Part shown: positions 35,634 to 47,907 of the stretch, piece after piece | How positions within the stretch are numbered: position 1 is the first letter of the stretch | How the letters are laid out: every line of letters starts with the position of its first letter | Source: Trema orientale | Taxonomy: Eukaryota > Streptophyta > Magnoliopsida > Rosales > Cannabaceae | Direction: 5' to 3' | Assembly: GCA_002914845.1 (NCBI GenBank) | Contig: JXTC01000278.1 | Span: 83,600-147,599, forward strand | Length of the DNA: 64,000 nt | The notes under the pieces: generated by a model | Seen by the model: the letters and a program-made list of their open reading frames with translations, nothing else | What the model was told of the DNA's origin: nothing | Database searches by the model: none | Program-made: the position numbers and the translations under genes

Positions 35634-35877
35634 TGGTTGCCAATTCAGTAGGTATTTTTCTTTTTAACTTATGTGTGAGTATTTTTTTTTAGTCGTTAGA
35701 TCATATCATCTGATGGTGATCCAACGGTTATAATGAAGTGTATAAAAAAACGTACATCATTAATTTTATTTCTCTCTTTTTTCTTTAATATAAAAAAATG
35801 TGCAAAAGAAATTTTTATTGAGCAAAATAATACATATGTATAGATAAAAAAAAAAATCTACTAAATTAGTGCCAATA
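35634..35877. mobile_element. MITE, 'CCAATCCAGTAG' family, copy B
   Basis: Left end GGTTGCCAATTCAGTAGGTA and inverted right end ATTGGCACTAATTTAGTAGA, internal GATCCAACGGT, flanked by TA-rich sequence on both sides. Confidence 0.75.
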
Positions 35878-35922
35878 CATATATGTCTAAAGACTCTTTT
35901 ATACATGTGTACTAGACAGGAA

Positions 35923-36174
35923 CTAATCAAATAAAGCCAAGTGTTGAAGAGAATCCCATGGATACAGTATTAGATAACATATAACACACACGCACCGATC
36001 TTCAGCTGTCATATCGAAATCTCCATCAGAATCTTTCCTACTTGTCCGTATTCTACATAACACAGCAACACGCCCTTCCTTAGCCACATTGGATACCAAT
36101 ATTTGTTCATTATTCTCAAGTAATTTCCCATTATACAATCCTATTGATGTATTTTCACTCTTATAATACGACAA
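35923..36174 (-). other. Unrecognised open segment, possible gene fragment
   Basis: An 83-codon open segment, less AT-rich than its surroundings, with a varied (not low-complexity) composition. A plausible donor, GTGCGTG, falls after a run of charged residues ending Ala-Glu-Asp-Arg. I do not recognise the family. It could be a stray exon of a lost gene or chance. Confidence 0.15.
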
Positions 36175-36179
36175 CTAGT

Positions 36180-38050
36180 CACGGCTTGACACGTACCTCC
36201 AATGTTATGGAATTATCTCCACTTTTGTAACCGGAAATTCCTCTTTATGATCAGGGTGCTGCATAGGATTACTAATTGAGAATAATAAGTACAAAAGGAT
36301 GAACCATTTCAGAAGAGGTTAAAGAGACGTTTTTGTTTTTAATTTCTTTTTCTTTTTTTTTGAAAAAAAGGAAAAAGAAGCAAAACCCTCTTAATATATA
36401 TGTATGTGTGTGTAATATATATAAATATATTCCTTATACTATGAAGATCCGTGGAATAAGGACGATGTGAATGTACTCAATGTGAAACAAAAGGCAGAGA
36501 AAACTGAATAATAAAGGCATCAGAATCCTAGTTCAATCTGTTGGGGTTGGGGCAGTTTCCCTTTTCTCTTCTTCTTTCTAATTTTATTATTATTATATCT
36601 TTTTCTCATTTTGTTAAAAGTAAATTACCTTGACGTACGCATTCGAGTTTAATTTACTATAAGATTCAGGTCTCCTTAGGCCGGTAAACGTTTGCGTTTA
36701 TCACTTTCTTTTAATTAAAAAAAAAAAAAGATTTTATTGACACTCATTAGTTTACGTCAAATTTTCAATATAGTATTTCTTATTGGTCCAAAGAATATTT
36801 GTCTTAACCCTTTATTAAAATAAATAATAAAAAGGTACTTAAACATCCCAATTTACTAGTCAAATTAATTAGGCAAAGAACTTTATTTTTAACTACAAAT
36901 TTTCATTTTACTAGTATTTTTTGTTTTATTAAAGCATCAATCAAACCTTTTATTTTGTTTTAATCGTTACATAGCTACATAAACGTTAAAATTTCTTTAA
37001 TTTTGACATAAATTAAGAAGTATATATATATATTTTTATTTCTGGTGAATTTATCACATATAGTTACCTACTTGAAAGATGTGTTTTTCTTTAATTTTTT
37101 CTTAAATATTTTTTCTTGAAACAACCCATAATATTTAAAGGTGAAGGTAAACAGTAACGTCCACTTCAAAATTATTGTTTATTTAAAAAATAATCTAAAC
37201 AATCTCTATTATCTCAAGATTACATCATTGCATATGCTAATTCTGAGTAAATTAAGGATTGCATTATCCACACCACACATCTAATCCTTCTTCTCTTCAT
37301 ATAGCTAAGATTAATTAGTCAATTGGTCCTAAATACTTTAATTTTTGTTTTGTTTTAGTTTTTAAACTTTTGTGTTGTTCCATGTTAGTCATTGAAAACT
37401 TATTTTCTTAACGATCTTTTTTAATGGCACATAGTAATTTCATGTAAAAATTAATATTAGTATGGTACGTAAAATTTGGAAAATTAAAATCTCATTTTAG
37501 TCCTTTTCTTCTGTTAATTAATTACTTTATTAAAATATATTAAAAGGACTATTAGATAAATTTTAAAAGTTAAAGGACCAAAACTTAAAACTTAATTTAC
37601 ACACATCAAAATGAAAATTTCAATAGTTATTTAAGAATGAACAGAGTCATTAATCCTAAGCTAATAACCAAGAGTACTCCAACATAACTTGATGAAGATT
37701 ACATCTTCTTTCGATATTTATATTAGGCATAAATATATAAAGCAGCTACTTAGTTATTTAATTATTTTACTGAGTGTTATTTAGTTTTGAATAACTACTT
37801 TGAAGCTTTCTTTTTATGATTGTTTCTAGAACTTTTTAGTGTCCAGAACTTATTTAAAAATAATTAAACTTCTTTATGTTTATTATTTTTGAGACTGGAT
37901 AAATGATATATTTTATTTAGAAATTATCCCTTTAATTGTTTTCTTTGTATATATTCTACCTATTATGCTATTTTCTATCTAAATCCTTCTATTCTTCTCT
38001 CTAAATGTTGCTCCTTTTCTTATTTCTTCTAAATTTTCATTCTTGTTCTG
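36180..38050. other. Gene-free AT-rich stretch
   Basis: No gene recognised. A/T tracts are frequent. The right-hand few hundred bases may be the LTR of the retroelement relic that follows. Confidence 0.4.
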
Positions 38051-38053
38051 CCT

Positions 38054-38735
38054 CATTTGGTATTAAAGCCAGGTTGAATTTCCTTTGCCCTCAGTCATAA
38101 AATTTTATTTTTCCTTTCCCAAAATTATCTCCCAATTTTTTTTTCTTTGCAATTTTCTTGTTTTAGTTTAATTTTTTTGTTAACTTTTTTATTTAAAATT
38201 TACGTATAAAATACGAAGACCAAAAATATTTTTTTTATGCAATTGTATCATTATATAATGTTTTTCATTGGATTCTTATTCTATTGTATGCATCATCATA
38301 TAGTTTATTTTTCTCATTAGTTAATATAATTATAGTCTTGTCTCATCATCACTTTGCCTTTTATTTTTCACCATGCCTGTGACTATCAAGAACCTTGAAG
38401 CCACTGTGAATCTATAAAAAATCGTCAAGATAAATAGAGTCATAAACTTGATTCAAACGGAAAAAAAAAAAAAAGAATTATTGGTAACATTGATGCTACC
38501 CTTGCAACCCTTACCGCTGTCATTACCAACTTTAATACAAGAACAAAAAAGAATTATTGTTCATTGAAGTGGATGTCACATCATGTGGTGTAAGTTTTTG
38601 GTGTAAATTTTTGGTGTGCCTAGCATTACTCCTTGACTTATTAAAGAAGAATTAAACCGCCTTGTTCATGATCTCTTAGAGAATTACTTGCATTCTACTT
38701 CGTTGGAGTCGAGTTCTTTTCAACCGGGGGAATAA
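38054..38735 (+). mobile_element. Internally deleted LTR retrotransposon relic
   Basis: TGGTATTAAAGCCAGG (38058-38073) matches a primer-binding site for initiator-Met tRNA (TGGTATCAGAGCCAGG) with two changes, and is preceded by the CA expected at an LTR end (38054-38055). An ATG at 38373 starts a short gag-like frame that soon meets a stop. GAGTTCTTTTCAACCGGGGG (about 38711-38730) resembles the polypurine-tract region of plant Ty3/Gypsy elements. Only about 650 bp separate the two signals, so nearly all the coding region is gone. The LTR borders could not be fixed. Confidence 0.45.
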
Positions 38736-39129
38736 TGGCAAAAAAGTTACAAAATTTAATAAAATTAGACCAAAGAGTTTAATATATTAAGAATTTAAAG
38801 CAAAACTCACCCCTAATAGAAAATCCTTAAAAGGTTAAAAAAAATATATATAATTTAGGTAGGTGTCAATTATAATTTAGATACATATAGTTGGAATATA
38901 CTTTAACAATAGAAATTTAAATTAATTGTCATTTCTCACGTACACCTAATATTTCAATTTAGATTTATTTTTATATAAAAGTTATCTCAATTTTCAAAAA
39001 TTTTCTTTCTATGACATAATAATTACCAATTCATAATTCATAATTATTTAAAAGGAAATATGTCTAATAGTATTAAAATAATTAGATTTGAAGAAAAATC
39101 AATAATGAGTATGATTATGGAACAAGAAC

Positions 39130-39560
39130 AATAAGAGCTTGAAAATAGAAATAATTAGGCTTAAAATCATATATGATATAAAAAATAGGCAAGGTTAGAC
39201 ACAAAAATAATAACGTAATTAAAAATAAGCATGATTAGGAATGAAAATAACATAATATCTAAAACAGATGCAATTAGTATGAAAATAGCATAATATCATA
39301 AACGGGTACGATTAGGCATAAAAATAGTACAATATCAGAAATGAGCACGATTATGTACAAAAAATAGCACAATATCAGAAACGGACATGATTAGGCACGA
39401 TAATAACATAATATCAAAAGCAGAAACAATTAGGCATATAATATAGACAAACACGATAATGGCACATTAACGACACGTAACAAGTTGGACACGACATGAC
39501 ACGATTAGTAATCGTACCTAAACTTACACAACACAAGGCACGAATATGCCGCAGTTAAAT
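39130..39560. repeat. Degenerate ~40-bp minisatellite
   Basis: About eight diverged units with the pattern GCACGATTAGGCACAAAAAT followed by an AGCAYAATATCAGAAACG-like segment. Further CACGA/GACAC words run to 39560. A related but sparser run of ACGACA words lies at 13640-13700. Confidence 0.55.
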
Positions 39561-40333
39561 GTACTTGGACCGGTACGACATGATCAGTTAACATCTCTAG
39601 TTTTTATTTATGTGGGGGAAATGAGCTAATTTATGTAAAAGCTAAAATTTGACCTGAGCCTCATAACAACTCTGTCTATAAAACTAAAAACAAAAAATTT
39701 AAAAAGAAATAAGAAAGAAATTAAAGAAAAGGCACTCATTTAAGAAACGTTTTAAATAAATAAATTATGTTGTGTATTACCATTTAATTTAATTTCCTAT
39801 AACTACATCACCCAAATATTCTTTCCCAGAATTGAAATGCAATACAGATCGATCGATACAATGAAATTGTTTTTTAAATAATACAGGATGGCGTTTTATT
39901 AACCTCTTCCCACTTTGGCTGCCGTATATTGAACAGAATTTTAATCATGACAAAATATACGTACTAAAACTGAAAAAAAAAAAAATTATAATCAAAGAAG
40001 AGGACAGAAAAAAAAAAAAAAGAAAGAAAGAAAAGCTTAGCTGTTGTTTCTTTATACGTATGAAACGGTTCATGTGAGAGTATCGATGGCATTTACAGCT
40101 TTGCATGTTAGAAATATTAATGCAGCATTATTGCACCCAAAAGGTATTAAGTACCTAATTTAACCGATATTCCTTTTGTTAATAAATTAATACATAGACC
40201 CTAATTATTAAGGACAGCTAACCCATGTTTAGGACACTGATTGAACTTACAATTACATGAATATATAGCTAGCTTTGTGGAGGGGAATATATTGATGAGC
40301 TGGATATATATATATATATACGTATATAGATGA
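39561..40333. other. 3' flank of the PLATZ gene
   Basis: AT-rich, with A tracts at 39974-39986 and 40009-40035 and a TA run at 40307-40320 just past the stop codon. Nothing else is recognised. Confidence 0.4.
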
Positions 40334-41588
40334 TTAGGGCGCCCCTAAAGGTGCCCTATGAGGGGTGCCCTTTCTTCTCCTAGATGATGAATTGGAATGA
40401 GGTGTACGAGGCGTGCTTTGGTACGTTGAGTTGTCTCTTTGGATTATTATTCCTTCACGCAATTCTTCATCATCTTCTTCTTTTGATGGCATTCTTCTCG
40501 CCATTCCTTCCCTACTTCCCACTACTCCTTCATTCTTTTCGCTTAACATAAAGTTTGCATTCCCATTCTTCTTTATTCCTACAAGCTGATGTCATGACAA
40601 GAAATTCGTACATACAAATTATTAAATGACAGTCTAAATTAAGGTATGAGACTCATAAAATTCGTTACAAGTCGATATAATGTAGCAATTAAAATTGAGG
40701 AATATTCCCATTAGAAAAATAAAAAAGATGTATATTGACAATATTGTGCGAACGTGAAAGCAATAATTGTGAAAAATTTAGAGATAATTAAGTGGGAATT
40801 ATGAGTGAATGAGAAATTAGGTTAGATAAATTATTACCTTGCATCCCAAAGAACAAAAACGAAAAGGGTCTAAGAGACTTCGAGTACATATCTCACACAC
40901 ATGAGAAGAAGTTCCCACTTTGATAGCACTCTTAGGCTGAGGTCTTTCATTCAGAAACAAAACTCTCGCACTGTTTATCACATACGTTTGAACTCCACTT
41001 ATATCTAATGCCTTCTGAATCTCCGAAACCCTAACCACGTCATGGTAGGATGACCTCCTAATCTGCAAAATAAATTCACAATAATTATAAATTACCATTC
41101 AAATTATTAGAAAAAAAAATGCCCATTTCAAATGATGTGAATCCCAGATTGATTAATAATTAAAAAAAAAATTATTATTGATAGCGTACATTTTTGAACG
41201 CCAGATTATATCAGAATCAAATAACATTTAACATGTAAATCCAACGAATTAAATATGTGTGTGTATATATATATATACTGACTTGAATAACGAGGTGATC
41301 TTTGTGTTTTGAGGATCGGCAATAGAAGCAGAATGCGGGGCCATGACAGTCGATGCAATACATGTTGCATTCGCTGCGAGGGGCATCTCGATGTGCGCTG
41401 CAGATTGAGAAGAACGCTGTGGACAGTAACGCTTCCAGCCATGGTGGTGCCAATATTTTCTCCTATATATTCATATGTTTAACGTTTGGAAGCCAAGAAA
41501 AACTGATATGGTTTAGCCCAGAAAATTGTACTCTCAAGTATACAGGATAGTTATACATATAAGAAAAATGATATACATAACATACCAT
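40334..41588 (-). CDS. PLATZ zinc-binding transcription factor, 219 aa
   Basis: Four coding exons on the minus strand with GT-AG introns and in-phase joins: 41586-41588 (the ATG alone), 41283-41462, 40838-41062 and 40334-40585. They total 660 nt with the stop. The protein starts Met-Glu-Lys and has the PLATZ opening Pro-Pro-Trp-Leu-Glu-Ala-Leu-Leu. An [16 protein letters not shown] cluster and His-Lys-Asp-His form the first zinc site, and the CEIC...FCSLGCK segment the second. Conserved [16 protein letters not shown] and [13 protein letters not shown] blocks lie between. The C-terminus ends in [10 protein letters not shown], a common PLATZ tail. PLATZ proteins bind A/T-rich DNA or act with RNA polymerase III and affect seed and organ growth; the target of this one is unknown. 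The leader carries a (CT)n run, and three GGGCC/TGGGCC words lie at 41905-41962, upstream. The ATG exon was chosen because the next exon has an in-frame stop just before its acceptor and no other Met. Confidence 0.9.
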
Positions 41589-41628
41589 TGCCAATCTTAA
41601 GGTTGATCGGTATTGCTGGCTCCAATGG

Positions 41629-41652
41629 GGAGAGAGAGAGAGAGAGAGAGAG
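41629..41652. repeat. (GA)n microsatellite, (CT)n on the sense strand of the PLATZ leader
   Basis: About twelve GA dinucleotides 40-65 bp upstream of the PLATZ ATG, within its probable first exon. Confidence 0.85.
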
Positions 41653-41659
41653 TTAGAGG

Positions 41660-42100
41660 AGTTTAAAGAAGTTGAAAGAGTAACATAAGATTCATCAACA
41701 AACAATGGATTAGTTAAAAGGACAAGCTGAAAGTATATAAAAGAATAATATTAATAGTATTCAATTTGCATTAAACTAGGTGGAGTGGACGGTCCAGATC
41801 CGATGATGGTAGGTCAAGTGGGGTTTAGACCGTCTGATTGGAAGAGAAAAGGAGTGTTTTGGGGTCACGCAAACACTCCATATTGGTACTACTTTCCGCC
41901 TCTTTTTGGGCCAAAAAGGTCGGCAGGGCCCAGTTGGCTTTGGCAAACATCGGTTTTGGGCCTGGAATCATATTAAAAGCCTTTTGTGCAATGCCAAAAC
42001 TGACTTTCATATCATGTTTTTGGAGAAATTTAGGTGGACGACCTATATTAATACGCACCCCAGATTAGACTAGGTGAAATTAATAAAATTATTATAATAA
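41660..42100. other. PLATZ upstream region
   Basis: Promoter-side DNA. A GC-richer patch (41780-42060) carries three TGGGCC/GGGCCC words, resembling site II elements bound by TCP factors. Open frames on both strands here are not recognised as protein families. Confidence 0.4.
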
Positions 42101-42101
42101 C

Positions 42102-42431
42102 CTTCGATAAGGTTGTTTGGTTGTGACTATACGAGGGTTTATAGATATATATATACATATTTACAACTATTTTCTTACCCATTTAAATTTATAGAGTCAA
42201 TTTTAGGAAAAGCACCTCTTTTGATATATAAGTTTAATCTGAAGACAAAAACTTCGATAAGGTTGTTTGGTTGTGACTATACGAGGGTTTATAGATATAT
42301 ATATACATATTTACAACTATTTTCTTGTTATTTTCTCTAGGAGATCTTGGCAAAATACCCATTTAAATTTATAGAGTCAATTTTAGGAAAAGCACCTCTT
42401 TTGATATATAAGTTTAATCTGAAGACAAAAT
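42102..42431. repeat. Tandem duplication, 150- and 180-bp units
   Basis: Unit 1 (42102-42251) and unit 2 (42252-42431) are nearly identical, but unit 2 has 30 extra bases at 42327-42356. Identity is near complete outside the indel, so the duplication is recent. Confidence 0.9.
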
Positions 42432-42940
42432 TGCCCTAAGTACTTATCTCATTAGGTGCCCAAATTTTACTATAAAAAGAGAGAACGAGTTGCTAGACAT
42501 CTTGTCTAGAGCTCGACATATTAAGTTAAATCGATATTGTTTGACACTTAGCACTCTTAACATCGTGTCAAGCATTAAATATTGAAATGTTTTTTTTTTC
42601 ATTTTTTTGTTTTTTTTTTCCTTTGTCGAATTGCTCAACAACTTATTTAGTGCTTCAAATTAAGAATATATAATCTCTATTTGTTTTTAGAAAAAAATGG
42701 GTATATATATAGATTGTATTACGTATATATAAATTTATGTTTATACATAATATATTTTCTATTTAAACTCTTCTTTTCCGAATCTTATTCTTCATCTTTT
42801 TTTTAGGTAAATTTGAAGAATGAAAAAGTAAATTCTTTCTAGGATTAAAGTAATTTCAAAGTTTCTTTTTATGTTCTCCTTTTGTGTATTGAGGGAAATT
42901 CTAAATGTATCACAATGTTCGCTTTCAATATATATATATA
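42432..42940. other. Gene-free stretch
   Basis: AT-rich intergenic sequence with T tracts near 42590-42620; nothing recognised. Confidence 0.4.
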
Positions 42941-42943
42941 TAG

Positions 42944-43182
42944 AGGTTGTCAATCCAATAGGTATTTTTTTCCCCTTATATAAGTATTCTTTTTTAGTTG
43001 TTGGATCATCATCTAATAGTGATCCAACGGCTATAATAATGTGTATAAAAAGATGTGCATCATTAATACTATTTCTCTCTCTTATTTTTTAATATAAAAA
43101 AATGTGCATAACAAATTTTAATTGGCCAAAATGATATCTATGTATAGGTTAAAAAAAAAAAACACCTACTGGATTGGTGCCC
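42944..43182. mobile_element. MITE, 'CCAATCCAGTAG' family, copy C
   Basis: Left end GGTTGTCAATCCAATAGGTA and inverted right end GGGCACCAATCCAGTAGGTG, core GATCCAACGGC, flanked by TA repeats at both edges. Confidence 0.78.
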
Positions 43183-43184
43183 AT

Positions 43185-44378
43185 ATATATCACTGTGTAC
43201 ATTCAACTATATATAATACAGTACTGTATTTAATTATTACTTTGTCTTTTTAGTAATTATAATTATGGATAAACATGTAACTAAAATTATAAATGTACAT
43301 AGTCTTTTTGATGATTTTAACACTTCTCTAACTTTAATAACAATATATTGGGAAAAAAAAGAATTGCCCGATTTGAATTTCATTCGTCTGAATGAACATC
43401 AGAAACTTAACTCATATGATCCTACCTCAAAATTAGTATGGAGAGATTAAGAATTAAGTATCAATTGAAAAACCCACTATCGAAGAAGAGGCAATTCAAT
43501 ACTATATCAGTTTTAATAGTATACAATTTGTCCTTTCAAAAAAAAAAAAAAAGTGCACAATTTGAAATTCTTACTAAATAAAAATTAATCCATTGGGAGT
43601 ATACTATGTAGTATGTACTAACAAAATAAACTAATTGAGCTTCATGCTAACCTTCTATGCAACTTGGTGACAGAGAAACTTGTGACAGAGAAACTTTTCG
43701 GAGATGTTGGCGGATATTGGAGACGGACAACTACAACTATCACTAGCTGATATTGAGACCAAAAAATTGCTCGAGTACTCAACGGGAAATTCACAAACCC
43801 GTTAAACCCTTTGTCATTTATGGTAGGAAAGTACCAATTAAATTTCGGATAACTAAACAATGCCCTTAAATACACTTCTTTTCAAATCCCAATTCAATAA
43901 TAACATCTATGAACGTAGCATTCAAATATAAATAACTAACGCTTATACAAGGGAAAGCTACACTATATAAATAACTAACCCTTATATAAGGGAAAGCTAC
44001 ACTTTGACTTCTAGTGATAAACCAATTAAATAATCACGCTTGTTGTTATGTATCGACATGGTCAGCTGGAGTGCAACATAATCTCGCTCCTTATTTGTAT
44101 TTTCCTGTAGAACATTATTATAAATAAAAAAAGGTACTTTCATAGATTTTAATGGATGAAACAATAAATATGTTGCTCAAAAAAAAAAAAAACAATAAAT
44201 ATGAAAACTTACACACATGAATACAAATGACAATCCTTGTTATAAGCAGCTTGCATGGACTAAATTACATATATATTACAATTAAAATCAGTGCATATGG
44301 CTGGTACCGAAGCAGCTTTATAGACTTCAAAGCTTTTGAAGGACCAATCAACTGTTTTTGTTGTAACAAGCTCTTCCT
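43185..44378. other. Gene-free stretch with short tandem duplications
   Basis: Contains a 15-bp duplication (GTGACAGAGAAACTT at about 43668-43698) and a ~38-bp tandem duplication (TATAAATAACTAACSCTTAT and following, about 43928-44000). No gene is recognised. Confidence 0.45.
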
Positions 44379-44381
44379 TAA

Positions 44382-44970
44382 GGTTATGTTTAATACACTG
44401 TATAAGGATTCTGTATTGTATTAATTAAATATAATAATGTGTTTGCTTGTGCCTTTGTATTGTATTATTTAATACAACATCAAAATTTAATATAATACGG
44501 AAAGTATTATCTAATACAGAATAAAATATATGTATTACACGGTATTACATAATTTTAATTTTAACTTTAACCTAGTATTGTACAATACTCACTCCCTTCA
44601 CTTTTTTTGTTCTTAATTTCTCTCTCACCACTTTCTTTCTTACATTGCTTTATCCTTTTCAAAACTGGTATTTTTCTAAATAAATTTTACAAGTGGTATT
44701 TTTTAAAATTTATATCTGAAAAGTGGTTTTTTCGTAAATAAATTTTTTAAAAGTGGTAATTTTACAAGTGGTATTTACCTAAATACTTTTTGAAAATGAT
44801 ATTTTTCTAAGTAAATTTTTAAAAATGGTATTTTTCAAAATTAACTTTTTAATACAACATTTTAATACAAATGCAAAACCAAACATAGTACTGTAATAGA
44901 ATAATACAATACAATCCAATCCAATATATCACAATACAATACAATACAATACGGCGTACTAAACATAGCC
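44382..44970. mobile_element. PIF/Harbinger-like TIR element, 589 bp
   Basis: Ends GGTTATGTTTAATAC and, inverted, GGCTATGTTTAGTAC, with TAA on both sides (44379-44381 and 44971-44973). The interior holds a degenerate repeat with AAGTGGTATTTTT (about 44660-44840) and a run of ACAAT units near the right end. No transposase. Confidence 0.72.
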
Positions 44971-44974
44971 TAAA

Positions 44975-45480
44975 TGCATAATCCAGTGCACGTAACTGTG
45001 TATTGTTATTATAAATATTATTGACGAAATTTAAACATAAATCTCCGAAAATAATATTATATTGCATTACTATATTAAATTATATGTTGCATATATATAT
45101 GTATATATATATTTAAAGAGGTTCATATGTTAAAAGAAAAAAAAAAAAGAACTCAAACAAAATAATTTTAGATTCACAAGATCGTCAATAATGGCTATCC
45201 CCATTGCCAATGTAGGTATACTTAAAGAATCACAGATATGAACAACTTGCTTCTTTAAGTCTACTATCGCAATGAACTAACGATCGTTAAACAGGATGTG
45301 TATATAAATCTAGTTGGATATTTAAAAAAATAAATAATTATTATAATAATTTATAGATGTAAAGTTAATATAACAATAATATGGCCAACCACATTATATA
45401 AAATAGTTAAGAAACTTACTTTTTCGCAGTCCAACAAAGGGCCAACAAATCAGTCCAATGACATCATTTACTCTATTGGT
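44975..45480. other. Gene-free stretch
   Basis: AT-rich intergenic DNA; nothing recognised. Confidence 0.35.
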
Positions 45481-45509
45481 CTAACCGCTTAGGGTCGGGT
45501 CTTTGCTTT

Positions 45510-46660
45510 ATAATACACTAATTAATATTAATTATAAACTATTAATCATATTAGTAATTAATAAATAATTATAAAATAATAAAAATTAATCATATTAATA
45601 ATTATTAAAAAATAATTCAAAAATTAATTAAATTCAATAATTAAATTAAAACATATTATCCTAAGTGTAAGAATTAAGTTCATAACTAATTCTTGTCTAA
45701 ATTTAAAAATATTAAATATTTTTAAATTATTGACTTATTTGGATAATTTAAATAATTAGAAAAATAAATCACATTTATTATCTAATTATTACTTAATTAA
45801 AGATTCAATTAACTTATTTAAATTTATCTTAATCTTATTAAGACTCTGTCTTAAACTGTAAAGGATAATAAAATATAATTATTTCTAATTATACAAATTC
45901 TATTTCTAATTATAGAAATCCTATTTGTATAACTATTCTTAGAAAAGTTTAATTGTAATATTCTAAATTAGAAAATAATTAAAACTCTTTAACTTAATCC
46001 TAATTAATTTGAAAAATTGTAACTCAAATAATATTTATATATTTATCTAGCATTTATATCTATTTATAATTAAATAATTCTAATAATTAAATAAAGATCA
46101 TATTTAAATTTAATTGTAATAGAAATATAGTCATTATCAAATCCCTATTTTTAATTAGAATTATCTAGTTATAAAAGATATAATTTTCTAATTAATTAAT
46201 TATATAATTTAATTAAATGTCTAATTAATTTTGATTTAATAATTAGTAAATTAATAATCTAATTAGTTTTTCTAATTCTATAATTGAAATAGTCACTAGA
46301 TAAATAGCTATTACAATTAAATATAGAATTTTAATCTAAATAAATTCTATCCTTTTCTCTATCCTAATTAATCTTATTAATTATGAATTTGAATAATTTA
46401 TGGATAATCATTGTTTAAATCTAATTTGATTAGATTCAGTTTCAATTTGAATTAAAATTATAACCTAATTTAAATAAAATTCTAATTAGCTAAATTTAAA
46501 CTATCATGATTTATGGATAATTATCTAATCATATCTAATCTTATTAAATATCTAATTAATTTGAATAGTCATTATCTATTTAAATTAGGAAATTCAAAAT
46601 TTAATCTAAATATAATTTTTTCTATATGCTATCTTGGAACTCTATTAAAATAAATACTTT
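45510..46660. other. Extremely AT-rich block
   Basis: More than 1.1 kb made almost only of A and T in mixed AATTAA/TTAAT/CTAATT words without a fixed period. G and C are visibly rarer than in the flanks. It has no open frame of note. Such blocks can act as matrix-attachment or nucleosome-poor DNA; that is inference. Confidence 0.5.
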
Positions 46661-46664
46661 CGTA

Positions 46665-47725
46665 CCTAACTGATAAATGCCTTTGACACAACAAGGTTGC
46701 GAGTTGATGTGGTCCATAACAATGAAGGTGGTCCATAACAATGAAGCTGCTACTGCTTAAAACTTTACAACATTTTCATTTTTCTTGTCAATCCTCCTTA
46801 AGTTTCATTTTTATTATCAATCGTTCTTAATTTTTTTTTTAGTGAAATCCTCTGACCTTGTTATAAGAAATACGGGAAAACCCTCTTGAATTTGATTTTT
46901 TATTACGAAAAAAATTTGTAATTTTTCAAATACGATATTTTCATATAAACTAATTAATTGGAAAAATTAATAAGAAATGATAAAATTACTCTTAATAATG
47001 ATATATTTATATTTTTACTTTATATTTAGATACATAGATAATTATTAGGTAACTAAGTAATTTATCACTTAGAAGGTCACTTGAAATATTGTTTGGAAAC
47101 TAATATAAACAATTTTTAAATTTATTTTAAATTAAACCTACCAATTACTAAGGGTAATTTTGTTATTTTATTCAATTTCCTTGATTTTGATGATACGAGG
47201 AGGTTGAATTTTAAAAGTAGTCAAATAATAAGGCCTTTTGTGATTGAAAAAAAAAAATCAAATTCAAAAAGATTTTTCAGATTTATTATAACACAGAGAA
47301 TTTCGTAAAAAAAATGATGAAATACAAGATTATTTTACTATGTTTTCTTGATGTTTAAAATGAAAGAAATATAAATTTATAATCATAAAATTAAAATTTG
47401 CAATTCAAATACAGTGTAATATGATAAATAAATAATCTTCAATAAATAATAATTTTTTTCCATCTCCCTAATTTCCAAAATTTTGACAACTTCGGTGAAT
47501 ATTGGTGACATTTTTGTAATTGGATGCTAGTTATTAGAGTAACGTATCATTTAAACTTTTGAAATTTTATGGCGCATAAACTACAGTGATGCAGCGTGGT
47601 CACGCAACCCTTGAATTGTGGTACCAACCATGGGCCTCGTTGCAATATAACGGTAGAAAATTACCGTTTTCACTTTTCATTATCTGATTAAGAATATTGT
47701 TTTTTTTTTATTAACTCAGCATTGA
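46665..47725. other. Gene-free stretch
   Basis: AT-rich with one 15-bp duplication (TGGTCCATAACAATGAAG at about 46710 and 46728). Nothing else recognised. Confidence 0.35.
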
Positions 47726-47735
47726 TATAGGATAA

Positions 47736-47907
47736 GGGATGGCTACGGTAGGGGCGTCCCTACGTAAAGTCATGCCTTAATTATCGTTGGATGGGAATCT
47801 GTAGGGAATAATAAGAATTTGTAGAGAATCTATTTATATACAGATTCCCATCCAACGATGAATAGACAGAGCCTTACGTAGGGGCGCCCCTACTGTAGAC
47901 GCGCCCG
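47736..47907. mobile_element. GC-tipped foldback MITE, 172 bp, hAT-type
   Basis: The ends contain GTAGGGGCGTCCCTACGTAA and, inverted, GTAGGGGCGCCCCTACGTAA. The next inner segment (TATCGTTGGATGGGAATCTG) is also repeated inverted, so most of the element folds back. TAGGATAA flanks both sides (47728-47735 and 47908-47915), an 8-bp duplication as made by hAT transposases. Confidence 0.8.

Noticed and set aside
40334..40372. GGGCGCCCC-like sequence in the PLATZ 3' end resembling the MITE tip at 47743
   Set aside because: It encodes the conserved PLATZ tail (Lys-Gly-Thr-Pro-His-Arg-Ala-Pro), so it is ordinary coding sequence.
41217..41453. Reading frame beginning at a TTG before PPWLEALL
   Set aside because: Not a start codon; the true start comes from the upstream ATG exon by splicing.
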